Source: Catonia carolina (Eukaryota; Arthropoda; Insecta; Hemiptera; Achilidae). From it: 64,000 nt of DNA. Under the pieces are notes generated by a model, which ran no database searches, had not been told where the DNA came from, and saw nothing but the letters and a program-made list of their open reading frames with translations. Shown piece after piece: positions 1-12,599 of the stretch; position 1 is the first letter of the stretch; every line of letters begins with the position of its first letter. The translations under genes were made by a program, and so were the position numbers. The stretch lies in NCBI GenBank assembly GCA_035578175.1, contig JAQMRL010000001.1:372923720-372987719 (forward strand), written 5' to 3'.

Positions 1-44
1 GTAAACCACCTCACTCCTTGTTTTACTTAGTAAAGTCTCTACAG

Positions 45-1075
45 CAGTGATTCTCAACCTGGGGTCGCGACCCCCATGGGGGTCGTAGTGATATTATACG
101 GCGTCGCGAAACAATAATGAAATCATTTAATCATTTTATGAGAAAAAACTTAACTTATAAAAATTTTACATGCAATAAGTACACTTACTTGTAAAGAACA
201 GAAATGAATCATTAATCATTATAATCAGAATTAAGAACAGAAATTAATCATTAATCATTATAATCAGAATTAATCATTAATTTATTATTAATGTGATGGT
301 TGCATTTGTTTTTCATTTCAGATTTTCTTCATATGTGGATCTTTGTTAAAAACATATAAAAGTAAATTGATATCGAGTGATAATATACGATTCCTATATT
401 TAGTTTTTAGAGCAACCCTAGAGAAAACCCCCTTTTTCACAGAGATAAGTCGTGGAAAAAGATATTAATATTTTCAATGCTTCTGTAACTAAATTTCCAT
501 ATTCATGTCGTCGAGCAAGCCAAAGCATATTTAAATCTTCAGATGCAAATTGCAGCTGTAGCGTTTTGTCGGCAGTCGTTTCGATGAGCCGGTCGTAAAT
601 CTCAACTGGTAATTCAGCTGCAGCAACAACGTTTTCACTAGACGGATTCAGTACCCATCTCTTTGAGAAATCCTTTTTATCTTCCGGGAAATACTCTGTC
701 AACTGAGTTTTTAGCTACGCAAATACATCATAATGCAACCCAAACTGGGTTGAATAATAGTGTCTTGTTCATTAAAATTTTAAAAGTATAAAACAAAAAA
801 ATTTTAAAGTATTTAATAAACGCAGCAATCTAAAATAATAGCAATAAATGTATTCCATTTTTTTGTAATGTCTGTATTTTCTTTAAAGACATAAAATTAG
901 TGCAGTTTGATTATATAATAATAAAAAAACATTTTACATTTATAATTACAGTTAAAATTCAATTATTAATAGTAATGCTTCCTATTATTATCGGGGGGGG
1001 GGGGATCACGAAATATTAATTTAATTTATTTTTACTATTTGGGGGTCGCGGAGCAAAAAAGGTTGAGAATCACTG
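45..1075 (-). mobile_element. hAT-superfamily DNA transposon, internally deleted copy
   Basis: The ends are inverted: CAGTGATTCTCAACC at 45 and GGTTGAGAATCACTG ending at 1075, with the subterminal GGGGTCGCGACCCC / GGGGGTCGCG typical of this hAT group. The flanking 8-bp sequences CTCTACAG (37-44) and CTCTAGAG (1076-1083) form an 8-bp target duplication with one mismatch, as expected for hAT. Inside, on the minus strand, a transposase C-terminal remnant survives (418-702). The bulk of the transposase gene is absent, so this copy is non-autonomous. The tract of about 11 G at 993-1004 is unusual for the region. Confidence 0.88.
418..702 (-). pseudogene. hAT transposase C-terminal remnant (ZBED5/FAM200-like)
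   Basis: A 94-codon open segment contains TLQLQFASEDLNMLWLARRH, then EYGNLVTEAL and ISFSTTYLCEKGGF. This is the pattern of the hAT dimerisation region in ZBED5/SCAND3-type transposases, in which the L.I.FSTTYLCE.GF block is highly conserved. The BED zinc finger, the catalytic DDE core and the N-terminus are missing, so it cannot be a functional transposase. It lies within the hAT ends at 45-1075 and reads on the minus strand. Identification rests on recognised motifs only. Confidence 0.8.
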
Positions 1076-1120
1076 CTCTAGAGGTTCAACCAGTCTCTCG
1101 GCTGATGACCTAAACAACAA

Positions 1121-2150
1121 AAAACTTTGAAAAAAGAGTTATAAGAAATAGACAATATTTTATTTTAACACAATCCTTCACCTATGAAGGAAAAAATTGT
1201 AATATTTTTTTAAAGTACTAGATAAAGCCTATAATAAAAGTTTATCGCCATTACAATAACTTTAATTGATTTAAATTCATGAACATTTAAATTATTAATT
1301 ATGCATGCTGTATTATTACGAGTAGGATTACACTGACCAGACAATGTTGAAGAAGTAGCTGTCGAAATCTGCGGGCTGAATAATGCAAAACAACGTGAGC
1401 TTCAGAAACATTTAGCACTCGCGGCATGTCTATCATCGACACTTTACATTAACACTGACTGAAGTCTTACTTACTCGCCATATTATGCACAAGCCTACCA
1501 TAAAGAAACGTAACCATAATACAAAAGCACGTTTGTACAACTGACATTCATGTAACTCATAAATACATATCTAAGTGTACATAACACACATATAATTCAA
1601 AAGACACCTGTTGATTATACTTTTAATTCAATACCAGTACAATAAAGTACTTTATTAATTATTTTATTTCAAAGAGTACATTGTACTTTTATTAAAATGC
1701 ATTACTGATAACCATTTTGACTACTTTCAAATAGCAATATACTTGAGAATTATTGTTTAGACCATGTATCAATGGAATACGTAATAGATTGGACCATACA
1801 TGTTAATTAACATATTATGATAATTATTATTATTACTAGTAGACTTCAAAATACTAAATACTTAACGAAAAGATTTTTAAATTAATTAATTAAGATTAAT
1901 TAGTTTTATCTTTACATAAATACAAAATAATGAACCAGTCTGCCATGGCGAAAAACACTATCTGGTGAATTTTTCAAGGAAAGAAAAATTTTGAAGGTTT
2001 TTTTTAAATAACTATTCATATTTATTTTTGGTTTTATGTCCAATTTATTATGCTAATTAATGCTAATAATGACTGTGAAGGGTGATTAATGAAAATTATG
2101 AAAGAAAAACCGCAAGGGGTAATAGGGAACTGAAACCCGGATTTCCGGTA
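1121..2150. other. AT-rich stretch with no recognised feature
   Basis: Only short AT-rich sequence with frequent stops in all frames is seen. I recognise no repeat shared with the rest of the window and no RNA gene. Confidence 0.5.
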
Positions 2151-2179
2151 TTTAACCTAGTCGTACTCTATGATTCTAT

Positions 2180-2400
2180 CGACTCTAAAAATGTAAGGAA
2201 ACAGTTTTTGAAAACATTTATCTGGAGTGATTTCAACATGGAAATGAAACACAGAAGTTTCGAAATCAGGATAAAGAAAGACTAGAAGCGTTGGAGATGC
2301 GGACATGGAGGTTAATACAAATATTTCAACAGAGAAAAAACGAATAATGAAGGAAACCTGGAAATAGGAAGTAGAAGAGAACCCACTGCAAGCTTGATAT
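2180..2400 (+). pseudogene. Non-LTR retrotransposon RT C-terminal relic
   Basis: Translation gives VRKQFLKTFIWSDF and then, with frame breaks, residues matching RSFE.R.K..LEALEMRTWR and ISTEKKRI. These follow the LINE C-terminal pattern 'lRkrflktfvWS...yGsEtWtl...rleAfEmW.wRrmlkIsWtd'. Stops and shifts break it throughout, so it is a decayed fragment. A related relic is at 7625-7840. The region downstream to 3640 is AT-rich with nothing recognised. Confidence 0.55.
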
Positions 2401-2419
2401 AAATAGAATATAATGAAAT

Positions 2420-3650
2420 GCATCAGGTATATTAACAGAACATTAATTTTTTAAATATTGAATTTTTTTATCAATTCTGTTTTTTATTGTAATTATCTCT
2501 TAAGTTATTTAATTGATTGATTTCTGTTTTTTCTCTTTCTCTTTTTAATATAATATTGTTGTGTATTTATTTGATTTTTGTATTGAAGCAAAATGGGGCT
2601 ACTTGTTGCTTCTATAAATTATAGATAAATAAATAAATATTATGAGACATGGATTTTACAGTAAATAATTTTGAAGGTAAGATGCTAGTTAGGAAAGGAA
2701 ATGGAAACCAAAAAACCACAACATAAAAAAATATTTATGAAGGAAAATTTAGTTAGTACGCAGATATGGAAAAAAACACAATGATGGAAATTCATAGTTT
2801 AATACGACGATTCTAGTAATGTAAAGATTACTATAAATACAGCATTCTGTATTCATACTTTACCAAATTTGGATTAACGTTCAAAGTTTAAACATCACGT
2901 TCTTCCCAACAAGCCTAAATTATTTAATGGTCTTTCTAAATTAATTACCTGGTATATATTAATTTTAAAACCAAATATACAAATTATAATGTATATATTA
3001 GAATGTACGAATTACAATATAATGTAACTTAAAATGTTTGCCGAAAAATCAACAGTTAACGGAAAGTTACACAGAAATTAAAAATACATTTACACAGAAT
3101 CTATTTATTCTTGATAAAATGTTATGATTTAAACATCAATGGGAAACATACGGGTTATTAAACGATTGCATTAAGTGAGTAATAAATTATAATTTACTTA
3201 CTATCATAAATAAATCAGATAATATTAGATCTTCACAATTTGAACTCATACTTAAAATGAAATAAATCACAAAGTTATTATCTAAAATGAAACTACAATA
3301 AAGATATGATAGGATTACTTATAGAATTTATAAGACAATGAAAATAATATTGTCTCTTTTCAGTTACAGTTTCAATTGTTTGTAAAAGTCTGATTGGTGG
3401 TGCTTTTGTGTGCTGAAGCATTAGTGAGCGTTTTGTATGAACAGGTGTAACTTCTCACATCTAGCCAAATGTTTCCCTTGTGTTTGCCATCCACACTTTG
3501 GTAATAGATACAAAGAAAACAAGTTCAATGAGATAGAAACCTCAAATTGAAGTTATGTAGTAGATCGTAATTGGAAAATATATGAAAATTACTCACGATA
3601 GAAAACTTAATTTTGTTTTTATAATTTTTTTATATTAAAATATAATGTTC
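2420..3650. other. AT-rich stretch with no recognised feature
   Basis: Long runs of A and T with no extended open frame and no match I can see to the families defined elsewhere in the window. Confidence 0.5.
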
Positions 3651-3654
3651 AAAT

Positions 3655-3885
3655 CCTAGAAAAGGGTTCTTTTACACGTATTTGAATACTAAATAGTGGT
3701 TACCGGTGTAATTTGATGGTCGGGGTTCAATTAACCATACTTTCTCAGGAATGGTCTTCCTAAATCTGTACAAGACTACACATCATTTGTCATACAAATT
3801 ATCCTCGTCTCATTGGGTCATAGGGGTTGCTTATTGTTTGAAACTGAATCGACTGCAATGTACACACATTACAGTTAAAAAAATG
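3655..3885 (+). repeat. SINE family G, 3' part of a copy (G1)
   Basis: Matches the body and tail of the tRNA-derived family G. Landmarks are GTATTTGAATACTA, GTGGTTACCGGTGTA, GGTTCAATTAACCATAC, GAATGGTC, CTCATTGGGTCATAGGGG and CAATGTACACACATTAC. The tRNA-like head is missing or too diverged to see, so the copy is 5'-truncated. Confidence 0.75.
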
Positions 3886-5100
3886 TAATGATTGTAAGAA
3901 ATTACCAGATTATTTATTTTAATACAGCTTAAATTTTTAAGATCCAGTCATTTTGGAAGAAAAACCGCACAAACATATTTTGCAATATAATTACGGTTTT
4001 ATTAATTTTCAATTAATTTATAACATTATTGATGTATATTTACTTCAACTTCTTAATTACTGGAACATGAATTTAAACTTTAATTTTATTGTTGTATCTG
4101 TTTTCGTGATTTAACATTACCTTGAACAATACTAAAGTATTACATTGAGATTATCATAATTTTGACATAATACTAATAATTACTATTATATGTTGCGATT
4201 ACGAGACTTCAACAGTGTGGAAATCTGCAGATAGATTAGCCGATATTTTATCAGGGAAGTAAATTTCGGTAACGAAGACCATGAGTTAATGTTACTTTCA
4301 AAAATCAAATCTTAACGATTGTTTTTACAATAGAATAATATTATATGCCTACTTATCGAGTACTAAATAAATATAATATTATAACTGGTAAAAAATTATG
4401 AAATCATTTGTAATGGTCTTTCTAAATACATTACAAAGTAATGTATACCGGCGCGTCAAATTTCTTTAAAAAACCAAACAAAATTTAAAATTATTTTATT
4501 TTATTATCATGTCAGTTCGGTTTAGTGTTATTTTTCATGTTTTCTCCCTTAACGTTAATTAAATTTTCATTTTCTTTAACAACTTCGAAATTCACAAAAC
4601 ATTTGCATTCGGAATAATTGCGTACACTGTAAAATTAAAAGAATAAAAAAATTTTAATTTATTAACTAAATAATTTTCTCTTATAAGACCTACTTTCGTT
4701 TCTTAAAGTATCATTATTTTCAGTTTCTTCTGTTTAGTCCTACCGGCAAAAGTTTTTGTCTAGAACCGATTATCAACCGGTATTTTAGTTTTACTTTAAT
4801 TGTAAAAAATTACGTAATTTGTCTCACTCTAAATGAGAATAAAAGGTTTTACTTAAAATTATGTACTGTAGATTTAATATACGAAAAACTAAGTTCAGTT
4901 CATATCAATAGGACTAACAAATTACGTACTATTATTATTATTTTTATATCAGTAAATAAATGGTCATACCTACTCTTTTCAAGAATTTATAAAATAAAAA
5001 TTTTTAAATAATTTTATTTTTTAATAATAGTAATTTATTTGAAATTAGTAAACATACGATTATATTGTATTCTAACCTACACAAATATTTTACAAAGCCA
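3886..5100. other. AT-rich stretch with no recognised feature
   Basis: Nothing supportable. No open frame of note on either strand, no inverted or direct repeat seen by eye. Confidence 0.5.
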
Positions 5101-5490
5101 CGCTAAATCATCCCTTACAGGAAGACTACAAAATTTCAGACGTTTCGAACACATCCACTAATCACCGGATCGACCGAACTATGAGAAATCGTTCGTCCAC
5201 GGACCGCGAAGAAATACCGACTGACTGTTGAAATCAGTAGATGGTAAGGGAAGAGACGCAAGCAGTACAGACAATGGATGCATTCCTCCGTGTCCTTGGG
5301 CCAGGATAGATCATTGTATTCAGAGCCACAGCCTCCTGTGTACCTTCCAGAAGGACGAGCGGTGGTGTTGATAGGTAAGAAGGGTGGAAGGGGGAACTTC
5401 ACGAGGTGCGGGTGATAATGACCCCGCGTGGACCAACTGACCACGACGCACGAGGAGTTCGACCATGCCCGAATACGTAACACACAAACT
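5100..5490. other. GC-richer patch of unknown origin
   Basis: About 390 bp with clearly higher GC than its surroundings. A 115-codon frame lies on the minus strand (5136-5483; starts MLRIRAWSNSSCVVVSW), but I recognise no domain. Its high serine, proline and arginine content looks like an accidental frame in GC-rich DNA. Most GC-rich patches in this window are retrotransposon pieces, so a LINE 5' or internal fragment is the likeliest explanation. This is inference only. Confidence 0.3.
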
Positions 5491-6060
5491 GACTATAACT
5501 AACCTGTAACCGGCACATTGAACTTATAAAACCAACTATAAGAATAATTCATATTAACTATTACTGCTTTAAAGTTATACATCGTAACTACGGAGCAATA
5601 AACTGAGTACCAACAGAAATCATTAAACTGCACTCCGAATATAGATTTTTAGTTATAGTCCGCTCCGAGTAAACGTTCTCGCTATTTTCAAGGAGTCTAT
5701 ACTTTACATACTCTATGCCTTGTCTTGAAGTTCTATCGGTTAAATTTATAATTTTATGCGGTTAACAATATGAAACGACTTAATAGTGAACGGACCAATT
5801 TTAATGCAGATTTATTTACTGCATATCGTGTATTCCCGCTAAACTACGCGTTGAAAAAAATCATTACATACCAAAGTTGTAGCATTTTTAATTCTCAAAA
5901 TTTTTTGTTTACATTAGATTCTAAGCATTTAATTTCCAAAGAACCGATTTTTATGTAGTTTTCATACAAAATTACAAATCGCAACTAAATAAAGCAATGG
6001 CTAAAATGTTTAATATAAAAGTTGTACCATATTTAGTTAATTTTAACTTTTGTTAAAATT
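5491..6060. other. No recognised feature
   Basis: AT-rich. A 62-codon frame at 5770-5958 has no recognisable motif and is treated as chance. Confidence 0.45.
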
Positions 6061-6064
6061 AACA

Positions 6065-6420
6065 ATTTATAAGGCAGTCATAAGACCAATCTGGAGATAT
6101 GGAGTTCAACTTTACGGATCTGCTAAACCTTCACCCACGAAACGTATACAAGCAATTCAAAACAAGACTCTACAAGCGACAACGTTAATTCCCCCTTTTA
6201 TGTCAAAAACTTAATGCTGCACAAAGACTTACAAATACCATACGTAAATGACGTCGCGAAACAACTACACAAGATGATGCATGACAACTTTCTCATACAA
6301 AACATGTGCACTAAGGCGATACCGGGTACTCAGCACAAACGTTTAAAACGTTTGAAACGCTTCTGGTCAAAGGATCTTCTTGGCCAATTGTAGGACTGTA
6401 GGGACGACTGCAAGTCATAT
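6065..6420 (+). pseudogene. Jockey-type LINE RT C-terminal relic
   Basis: Reading AVIRPIWRYGVQLYGSA, then KRIQAIQNKTL and, after a frame break, LHKDLQIPYVNDVA and QHKRLKRLKRFWSKDLL. This is the order of the Jockey clade RT thumb/C-terminal block (Y..I..PIW.YG.QLWG...IQ.FQNK.LR...D...P.V...). Frameshifts and a stop interrupt it. It resembles the better preserved copy at 39780-40399 without being nearly identical. Confidence 0.65.
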
Positions 6421-7620
6421 TTGGAAATTGTTATAATATTGTAATAACAGATAATAAATTTTCAATAAAAAAAGTGTTAAATCTTGGTTTTAAAATTTAA
6501 GCCGAATCGGTCTAGCTATTTATCTTCTAAAACGAATCAAATACACACACAAGAGCATCCTTCTTAAACCATTTATTGATTTCAGGGGTTTATAAAACGT
6601 GATGATTAATCGGATTTTGGGTATCAAAATTTTGGCCAATCTCAATACATTTTTACTCTAACACACAGAGCGCCAGAAAGTAAAAATTACGATTCAGTTA
6701 CCAATGTTTAACTGTTCGTAACTGCTGTTCTCTTAACTGTATTCTATTAAGATAACAAAAATATTCTGATTGATTAATTAATTAGATAACTAATAGAAAC
6801 ACATTATACACTAGTTAAAAATTAAAAGAATTTTTAAATTCATTTATATTAGTTAAAAATGCATTAAAGTTACTAAATTTAGATATAATATTAATAACAA
6901 AATATAATAGTTCTAGTTTTTTGATATTTTTTTACGATTTAGCCAATCTTTTCAAGGTCTCTGCCAGAATATTTAAATATCAAACAAGAAACTCAAATAT
7001 GTGCCCTTTTTATCAGACAATAATATCCTAAAAGTAAATCTCGTTAATGTCTAAATTAAAAATATCGTTCATAATATTATAGAAGTGAAAAAAACATCGA
7101 ACTTAATTAAATAATATGTATAATTTTTTATATTTATTGTTACTAATTTACGGAACAGTAAAAAAGTTTCCTAAATCACTAATACAGCTTATTGTCACAA
7201 AATATCCCTACGGTATTAAACTTACCTTGTTAATATATTTTATACTTGCCAGAACTTGTGTTGATCAATATCAACCCACACTCCATTAAAGTTTTTTTAA
7301 ATTATACAATAAAATAATATATTTTTTAATTAAATCATTGTTTAAAATAACGATTATTAACCACTTCAAATATCAATTGTAAATTTTCAAGAACGAGAAT
7401 TAAATCTGAAATAAAAAGCCATTCTAATGGATAATAAAATAAAGGTACTAAAATTATATAGAAAAAACAAGTATGTTATTTCCATTGTTTTTCTTCGGGT
7501 ATTTCATGGGAAATTTATTTTATAATCGACAACGAAAATTCTAACAGTGTAAAATTAAAAAATCGTGAATAATTAGTAGAATAATTCCTAAATTCTAAGT
7601 GAATTTATATTCAATACTTT
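6421..7620. other. AT-rich stretch with no recognised feature
   Basis: No gene, repeat or RNA feature could be supported. Confidence 0.5.
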
Positions 7621-7624
7621 TTGA

Positions 7625-7840
7625 AATTTGGAAAAACTTTTAAAAGGATTTGTATGGAGTGTCACACAATATGCCTGTGAAACGTTTACACATGATACTG
7701 AAGACAGGAAGAATCTTGAGTTTTTAAAAATGCGGTGTCATAAGAAAATTCATAAAATCACATGGATTAAGAGAATAATGAAAGAGAAACTGAATTAATA
7801 GGTAAAATTTAAAAACTATACTATCACAAACACAATTATC
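7625..7840 (+). pseudogene. LINE RT C-terminal relic
   Basis: Conceptual reading KGFVWSVTQYACETFTHDTE, followed by RKNLEFLKMRCHKKIHKI and TWIKRIMKEKLN. It follows the LINE pattern 'kcfvWSValYgsETwTl.kedrkrLeaFEMwcwRrmlkIsWtdrv.NeeVL'. It ends in a double stop and has no open frame upstream, so it is an isolated decayed segment. It belongs to the same broad group as 2180-2400. Confidence 0.65.
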
Positions 7841-8064
7841 TATAAGAATTAAAATTAAAATCTGTAAAAAGAAGAATTTTATGAGAATGAAATCCACTTA
7901 CTAATTCACCTACTATAACGAAATTTTCAGAACCCCACCAAAAAAAATTTATTTTTTCAAAATTGCTTTAAGATGTAAAAATCGAAAATGCGCAAAACTA
8001 AAAGATTAAGGAAAATTAAAAAAGCTTTTGTATTTCATGTATTTTTATGCAACCTTTAATTTAG

Positions 8065-8566
8065 CTGTAGATTTTTAAATTATCTACAACTTTTATTATA
8101 CAAATGTTTGCTCTAAAATGGATATTAAGGCCGCAATCTTAAAAAAGAAGTTTTTTCACGAGAGAACAGCCTTCCCACGAATTTCAGTAGATATGGCCCC
8201 ACCCTATCGTGAAACACATAAAAATTTAGTAAATGAGAGGATTTTTAAAAAAAATCGTAGGAGCCGTTTTTGAGGAAATTGCAAAAAAGTGAAAAATGAC
8301 ACGAATAAACTACTATTTCCGGTTAAACGATTTTGATGAAAATGTTCGTGTCGGGTCCGATAGTAGTATCTAACTTAAGTTTCAAGTTCGTACCGTGGTC
8401 CGTTCTTGAGATATTCTGTTCACCCACACAAACTAATCGCTAAAAACATATTTTTTGGGTTCAGGGGGTCTAAAAACATGTAGATCCGGTGAAAACTCGA
8501 TTTCGAAAAATCGACATGAAGACAATACTTTCCTTCCTACATATTCATGTAGGCAAGAGATAGTAA
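8065..8566 (+). repeat. Family B element, 5'-truncated copy (B1)
   Basis: Shares with the full B copies the blocks CTACAACTTTTATTATA, TTAAGGCCGCAATCTT, AATTTCAG..GA.ATGGC, GATTTTGATGAAAATGTTCG, CCGTTCTTGAGATATTCTG, TTCAGGGGGTCT and the terminal CATGTAGGCAAGAGATAGTAAAAA. The (CA)n tract that is long in other copies is only CACCCACACA here. The left ~400 bp of the consensus is absent. Confidence 0.85.
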
Positions 8567-10190
8567 AAACAGAGGTAACAAGAAACATTCAATATCCAAT
8601 ATAATATTTTGAAATTTATATTTCTTGACAGATAACAGGAAAGATTCAAATATTTATGAATGACAAGTGGATTGCAGGTTGGATACGTAGATGGTGCAAG
8701 AAGCAGAAGAAAACCTAAGCTGCCGTACTTGTAGAAAATTACCGGGAAGAGCAGAAAGCAGCTAATGAAAGACATACGTGGTGATCTGTTGCCAAAAAAA
8801 CCCAAGATTGATAATTAAAGAAAAAAATTTATTTCCTTAAAAATCAATTAATTTTTAGTACGTCATTTCGAATAGTTACATAGAAAGTCTGTACTAGAAA
8901 ACAATCGAACAGACTTTTTGAATTGCCAGAACAATTTGGTGTAAAGCCAAGTTCAGATTTTCTTTCTTGTAGTTCAACGATGAACATACCTTTCAAAAAT
9001 TCAGTTGTATTAAAAAAAGACCTTCTACAAGGAAACTATACATATTTTAATTAACTTTTTATAAAAAAAATTTGCAATATTACTTTGCTAATGACATTTA
9101 CTACTTAAAAATGACAATCCAATTTTAAATGTAATATAAGAACAGATTACACTGTACACAAAAACATTGGTTTCTAACACGAACACAGTAATGATTAAAG
9201 AAGCAAAATAAGCATACAACGTTAAATTATATTTTATTCTTATTGCACTCCATTAGAAAAAGTAGCATACAGAAACGGAGTTCATCCGTATCGAATGGGA
9301 TACGCCCATTCTTCGCGTGACAAATCCTATCTCACTCGTCTCGACAGCAACAATAAAAATCCTCATCCATGTCCGAGATCCGGTCAAATAAAAACAAAAA
9401 GGGAGGAATTGATTCGACCTTCTGAGTATATTTTTGTCCATCCAATACTGACCTATATAAAGAAAAATAATTTGTAATAGAAATTAACCTGACAATTTTG
9501 TTTCAATCTTAATTAATTTTTTCGAAGATATTATAATCCTAAAATAAGAAACGCTTTTAAATCTTTTTAGACTTACAACAAAGAAGTAGCTCCATAATAT
9601 TATTGGAAGAACGCCAAATAGATCTTTGTTAACGTAGTAAGTTATCTGTTTGATTCACTGCATAAAACTTCATAGTTTGATTTATAAGCTGTTACGTTCT
9701 TAAAATTATTATTCCAAAAACATTATATTATTTATTTTTGAAAAAATTGTCTTTCATTTATTATAATGACAAACGACTAGTAAAACTACTGGAGTAAAAT
9801 CACCAAAACAAATACCAGGTACTTACCCAGTGAAAAACATATTAAGGGTATTGAATTTGTAAAACAGTCCCGCGCTACTCGCCCATCTTTAAATCAACCA
9901 TTTGACAACATATCTTCTTAGGAAACTCACTCCATCAATTAAGATTCGCTACAACTCTGGTAAATAGTCATTTGTATACAGTAAACATAACTTATTGAAT
10001 TTAACTTAGTGAATTGTCTTTATTAATAAAGAGGAAAAATGTTTGAATAAAATAATAAATCGCAAAACCAAACCAGCACGGTTCACAATAACATTGAATG
10101 GCCTTGAAGATGAAAAAACTTAACATAGAAGGCATACAATATAATAATAAAATAGAGAAATTTTTAGAAAAAAAAACCAGAGAGTTATCT
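8567..10190. other. No recognised feature
   Basis: Mixed AT-rich sequence. Around 9250-9420 the GC content rises and frames of about 60 codons occur on both strands, but no family motif is seen. A ~40-bp stretch near 9915-9960 (CACTCCATCAATTAAGATT) resembles 35145-35180, suggesting a small shared repeat fragment. Confidence 0.4.
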
Positions 10191-10195
10191 TCGGG

Positions 10196-10745
10196 ATCAT
10201 CATCATCTATCGAGGATTAAGCTCAATGGCCTGTTCCGTCATCCATCTCTTTTTAGGTCTTCCAAAGCCTCGCTTCCCTCTAGGTTTATATTTCCCTGCT
10301 CGCAATGAAAGTCTGTGAACTGGCATGCGAAGTAAATTGTTGGACCAGTTTCTCTTATGTATTCTTAAGGTTTCCAACAGTGACTGAACATTTAACTTGG
10401 ATATCTTCGTTACATACTCTATCTAACCGGGTACAACCTTTGACTCCCCGCAAAAATCTCATTTCAGCAGCCTGGATACGAGATTCATTTCTTTGTAATG
10501 ACACCCATGTTTCACTCCCATATGTTATGAATGGTACCGCCATTGCTCTATAAAATTTCATTTGGATGTCCTTTCTCGTTTTCTTTCCTATTGTCCTGCG
10601 AATCGAACCGCTTTTTTCCGAAATTTCCGAATTTTTTCAATTTTTCACTCACGTCATCTTCTTCGTCATAGGAAATCTTGCATTCTAAATATTGGCCGTG
10701 CTCGGTCAGCTCATGCGAGGGTTTGGCTTTCAATCGAGTAGAGGC
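10196..10745 (-). pseudogene. LINE RT C-terminal/3' end, degraded copy
   Basis: On the minus strand, ECKISYDEEDDVSEKLKKF (near 10640-10700) is followed by MKFYRAMAVPFITYGSETW and RIQAAEMRFLRGVKGCTR (10561 downward). These are homologous in order to the better preserved copy at 32795-33490. The 3' end in this orientation runs into an ATG/CAT microsatellite tail at 10196-10210. Frameshifts separate the blocks. It represents the RT C-terminal region and 3' UTR of a 5'-truncated non-LTR retrotransposon. Confidence 0.78.
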
Positions 10746-11270
10746 TAAGCTTAAACTAGTATAAGAGACTAAGATGGGGGCCTCATCCCGACACGGAGCG
10801 TCCCAATGGGTGATAGGGAACGTCCTATAGATATGCAGGCAGGTACGAATAAGATATAGCCTAATAAGTACCCGCGGATCAACTGAGGTGAAAATTGGTC
10901 AACGGTCTCTAAGGCGGAGGAGGAATTTTCCCAACGGTGGAAAGGGGGGACGAACCTAGGAGGTGGGTCTCCAAATGAAACCCAGGGCCCGTCTAGAGGC
11001 TCTACGGGAAGCGCAGGGCTCGTAACTCGACCTGGGGAAAACTTTATTACTGGTAAGGATCAAAAGTTAGCCTCAGATCAGGACCGGAATATAAGACGCA
11101 ATATAACGGGGCAGGCAAAGTGATCTTCGGGTAGAGAATGAAAGTAAGAGACATGAACCCCACAAAATTAAACAACTTAAGAAGGAAAGATCCGAAAGAA
11201 TGAAGAGATCGAGGAAAACTAGGAAACGTGGACAAAAAATGAAGTAACTATAAAATGTTGATTTGGCGTG
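10746..11270. other. GC-richer block beside a LINE relic
   Basis: About 500 bp of GC-rich, purine-rich sequence (GGCGGAGGAGGAATTTTCCC, GGGGGACGAACC). No frame longer than about 60 codons was found. On the plus strand a Lys/Arg-rich reading (LKKERSERMKRSRKTRKR) appears near 11180-11240, but without a domain I recognise. It abuts the LINE relic at 10196-10745 and could be its 5' UTR/ORF1 area or a separate element. Unresolved. Confidence 0.35.
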
Positions 11271-12590
11271 CTCTCTCTAAAGGGCTATTCGGAAAAAAAC
11301 AATAATTGTTTTCATTTAATGTAAATATCTGAAATACAATAATCAAAATGTATCAACTAATCTGGTCTGGTTATGGAACTGCTGTCTGAATTATGGAATG
11401 TATTGAATGATATGCACAAAATTGAAACTTCCAACATTAATTATCCCTAACTAATAATAAACCGACGAACTGTTATTTGATTCATACCTGTTCTGAATCC
11501 ATATCATAACATGAACTTAATTAACAGCAGCGGATGAAGTTTCATTCGATAAATCAAGCATCTAATAAATCAAGTTTTCACATTTAACTGCTTTAAAAAA
11601 AAACCTGTTTAAATAAGAAGATAATTAAATAATATTATTTTATTAAACATTATTGTATGAGTAATTAAATAATAACATACGAGTACTTTATAATTATTTA
11701 ATTACATATATGTAATTAAATAATAATCTAATAATGTTTTGTTTTAGTAAAAAAAATTATTAAAATTATTAAATTTCTATTTATTTCCAAAAAAGAATTA
11801 AGACAAAATAATCTCAAGTTTGAAAGCAACAAACTGCAGGAAACATAGGTTAAAGAAAAATATGGAAGCAGTAAACTACATCACAACTTCCTGAACGTAA
11901 CAGAAACTTATGAGTTACATTATCATTTTCCTTCCTAAATATAAAATACTGCACGTGCATAAATTGAATAAAAAATATATAATTTTTTTTATAAAACTCC
12001 ATAAATTTAGGATAAATTTGTAGGAATAAAGAAACACGCATTTAAAGATAAACTGAAAGAAATGTTATTAGTTTTTTTATCTTGGCGTCAAGTACCATTT
12101 TACGAGTAAAACTTTAAGAATAATGATGATTTAAACCCTAGTTCAAACTGAACATTAAAGATTTGAAGATAAGACCGGGATTTCTCTACTCTAATAAAAT
12201 GCTATTTTGAAAACTGAAAAATCATAATTTTTATTACCTCGCATTTCAATTACAATATATAATCAGAAATGATTGAGTTGGGGCACAATTTTCGATAACC
12301 AAATTTCATATGACCACTGAAGCCAAAAATGTGGATTTTTCGTCCACTTGTAATATATTTTGTTATTCGTTGTCGTAATAACTACCTACTGCACTAATCA
12401 AGCTAATACGTGGAAACTAATACAAGCTAATACGTGGTACGGTATTTTTGACCAACTTGAAATCAGCTATGTACCTCCAAAATCACGGATAAGTTACTTC
12501 ATTGCAAAATACAATTTTCTCAAAAACGCCTCAAACGAATTTCCCTCATTTACTACATATGCTGGAATAATTGAAATGGTATGCGTACTA
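11271..12590. other. AT-rich stretch; short tandem duplication at 12398-12437
   Basis: No gene recognised. At 12398-12437 the 14-bp word CAAGCTAATACGTGG is almost directly repeated within about 27 bp. The 106-codon frame at 12360-12680 spans this and runs into a LINE relic on the opposite strand, so I treat it as a chance frame. Confidence 0.45.
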
Positions 12591-12599
12591 TCACTGCGG

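Larger units (their letters stand above)
1..1120 (+). repeat. Family A retroposon, copy 1, split by a hAT element
   Basis: The left part (1-44) and right part (1076-1120) together match the 3' portion of the ~400-bp family A repeat seen intact at 28598-28996. The shared landmarks are the GTAAACCACCTCACTCC block, TTTTACTTAGTAAA, the CCTCTAGAGG palindrome and the terminal CCTAAACAACAA. The 5' part lies outside the window. A 1031-bp hAT derivative has been inserted exactly in the CTCTAGAG palindrome. No coding capacity is seen. Confidence 0.85.

Noticed and set aside
5136..5483. 115-codon minus-strand frame considered as a gene
   Set aside because: No recognisable motif, composition typical of a chance frame in a GC-richer patch, and no supporting context.
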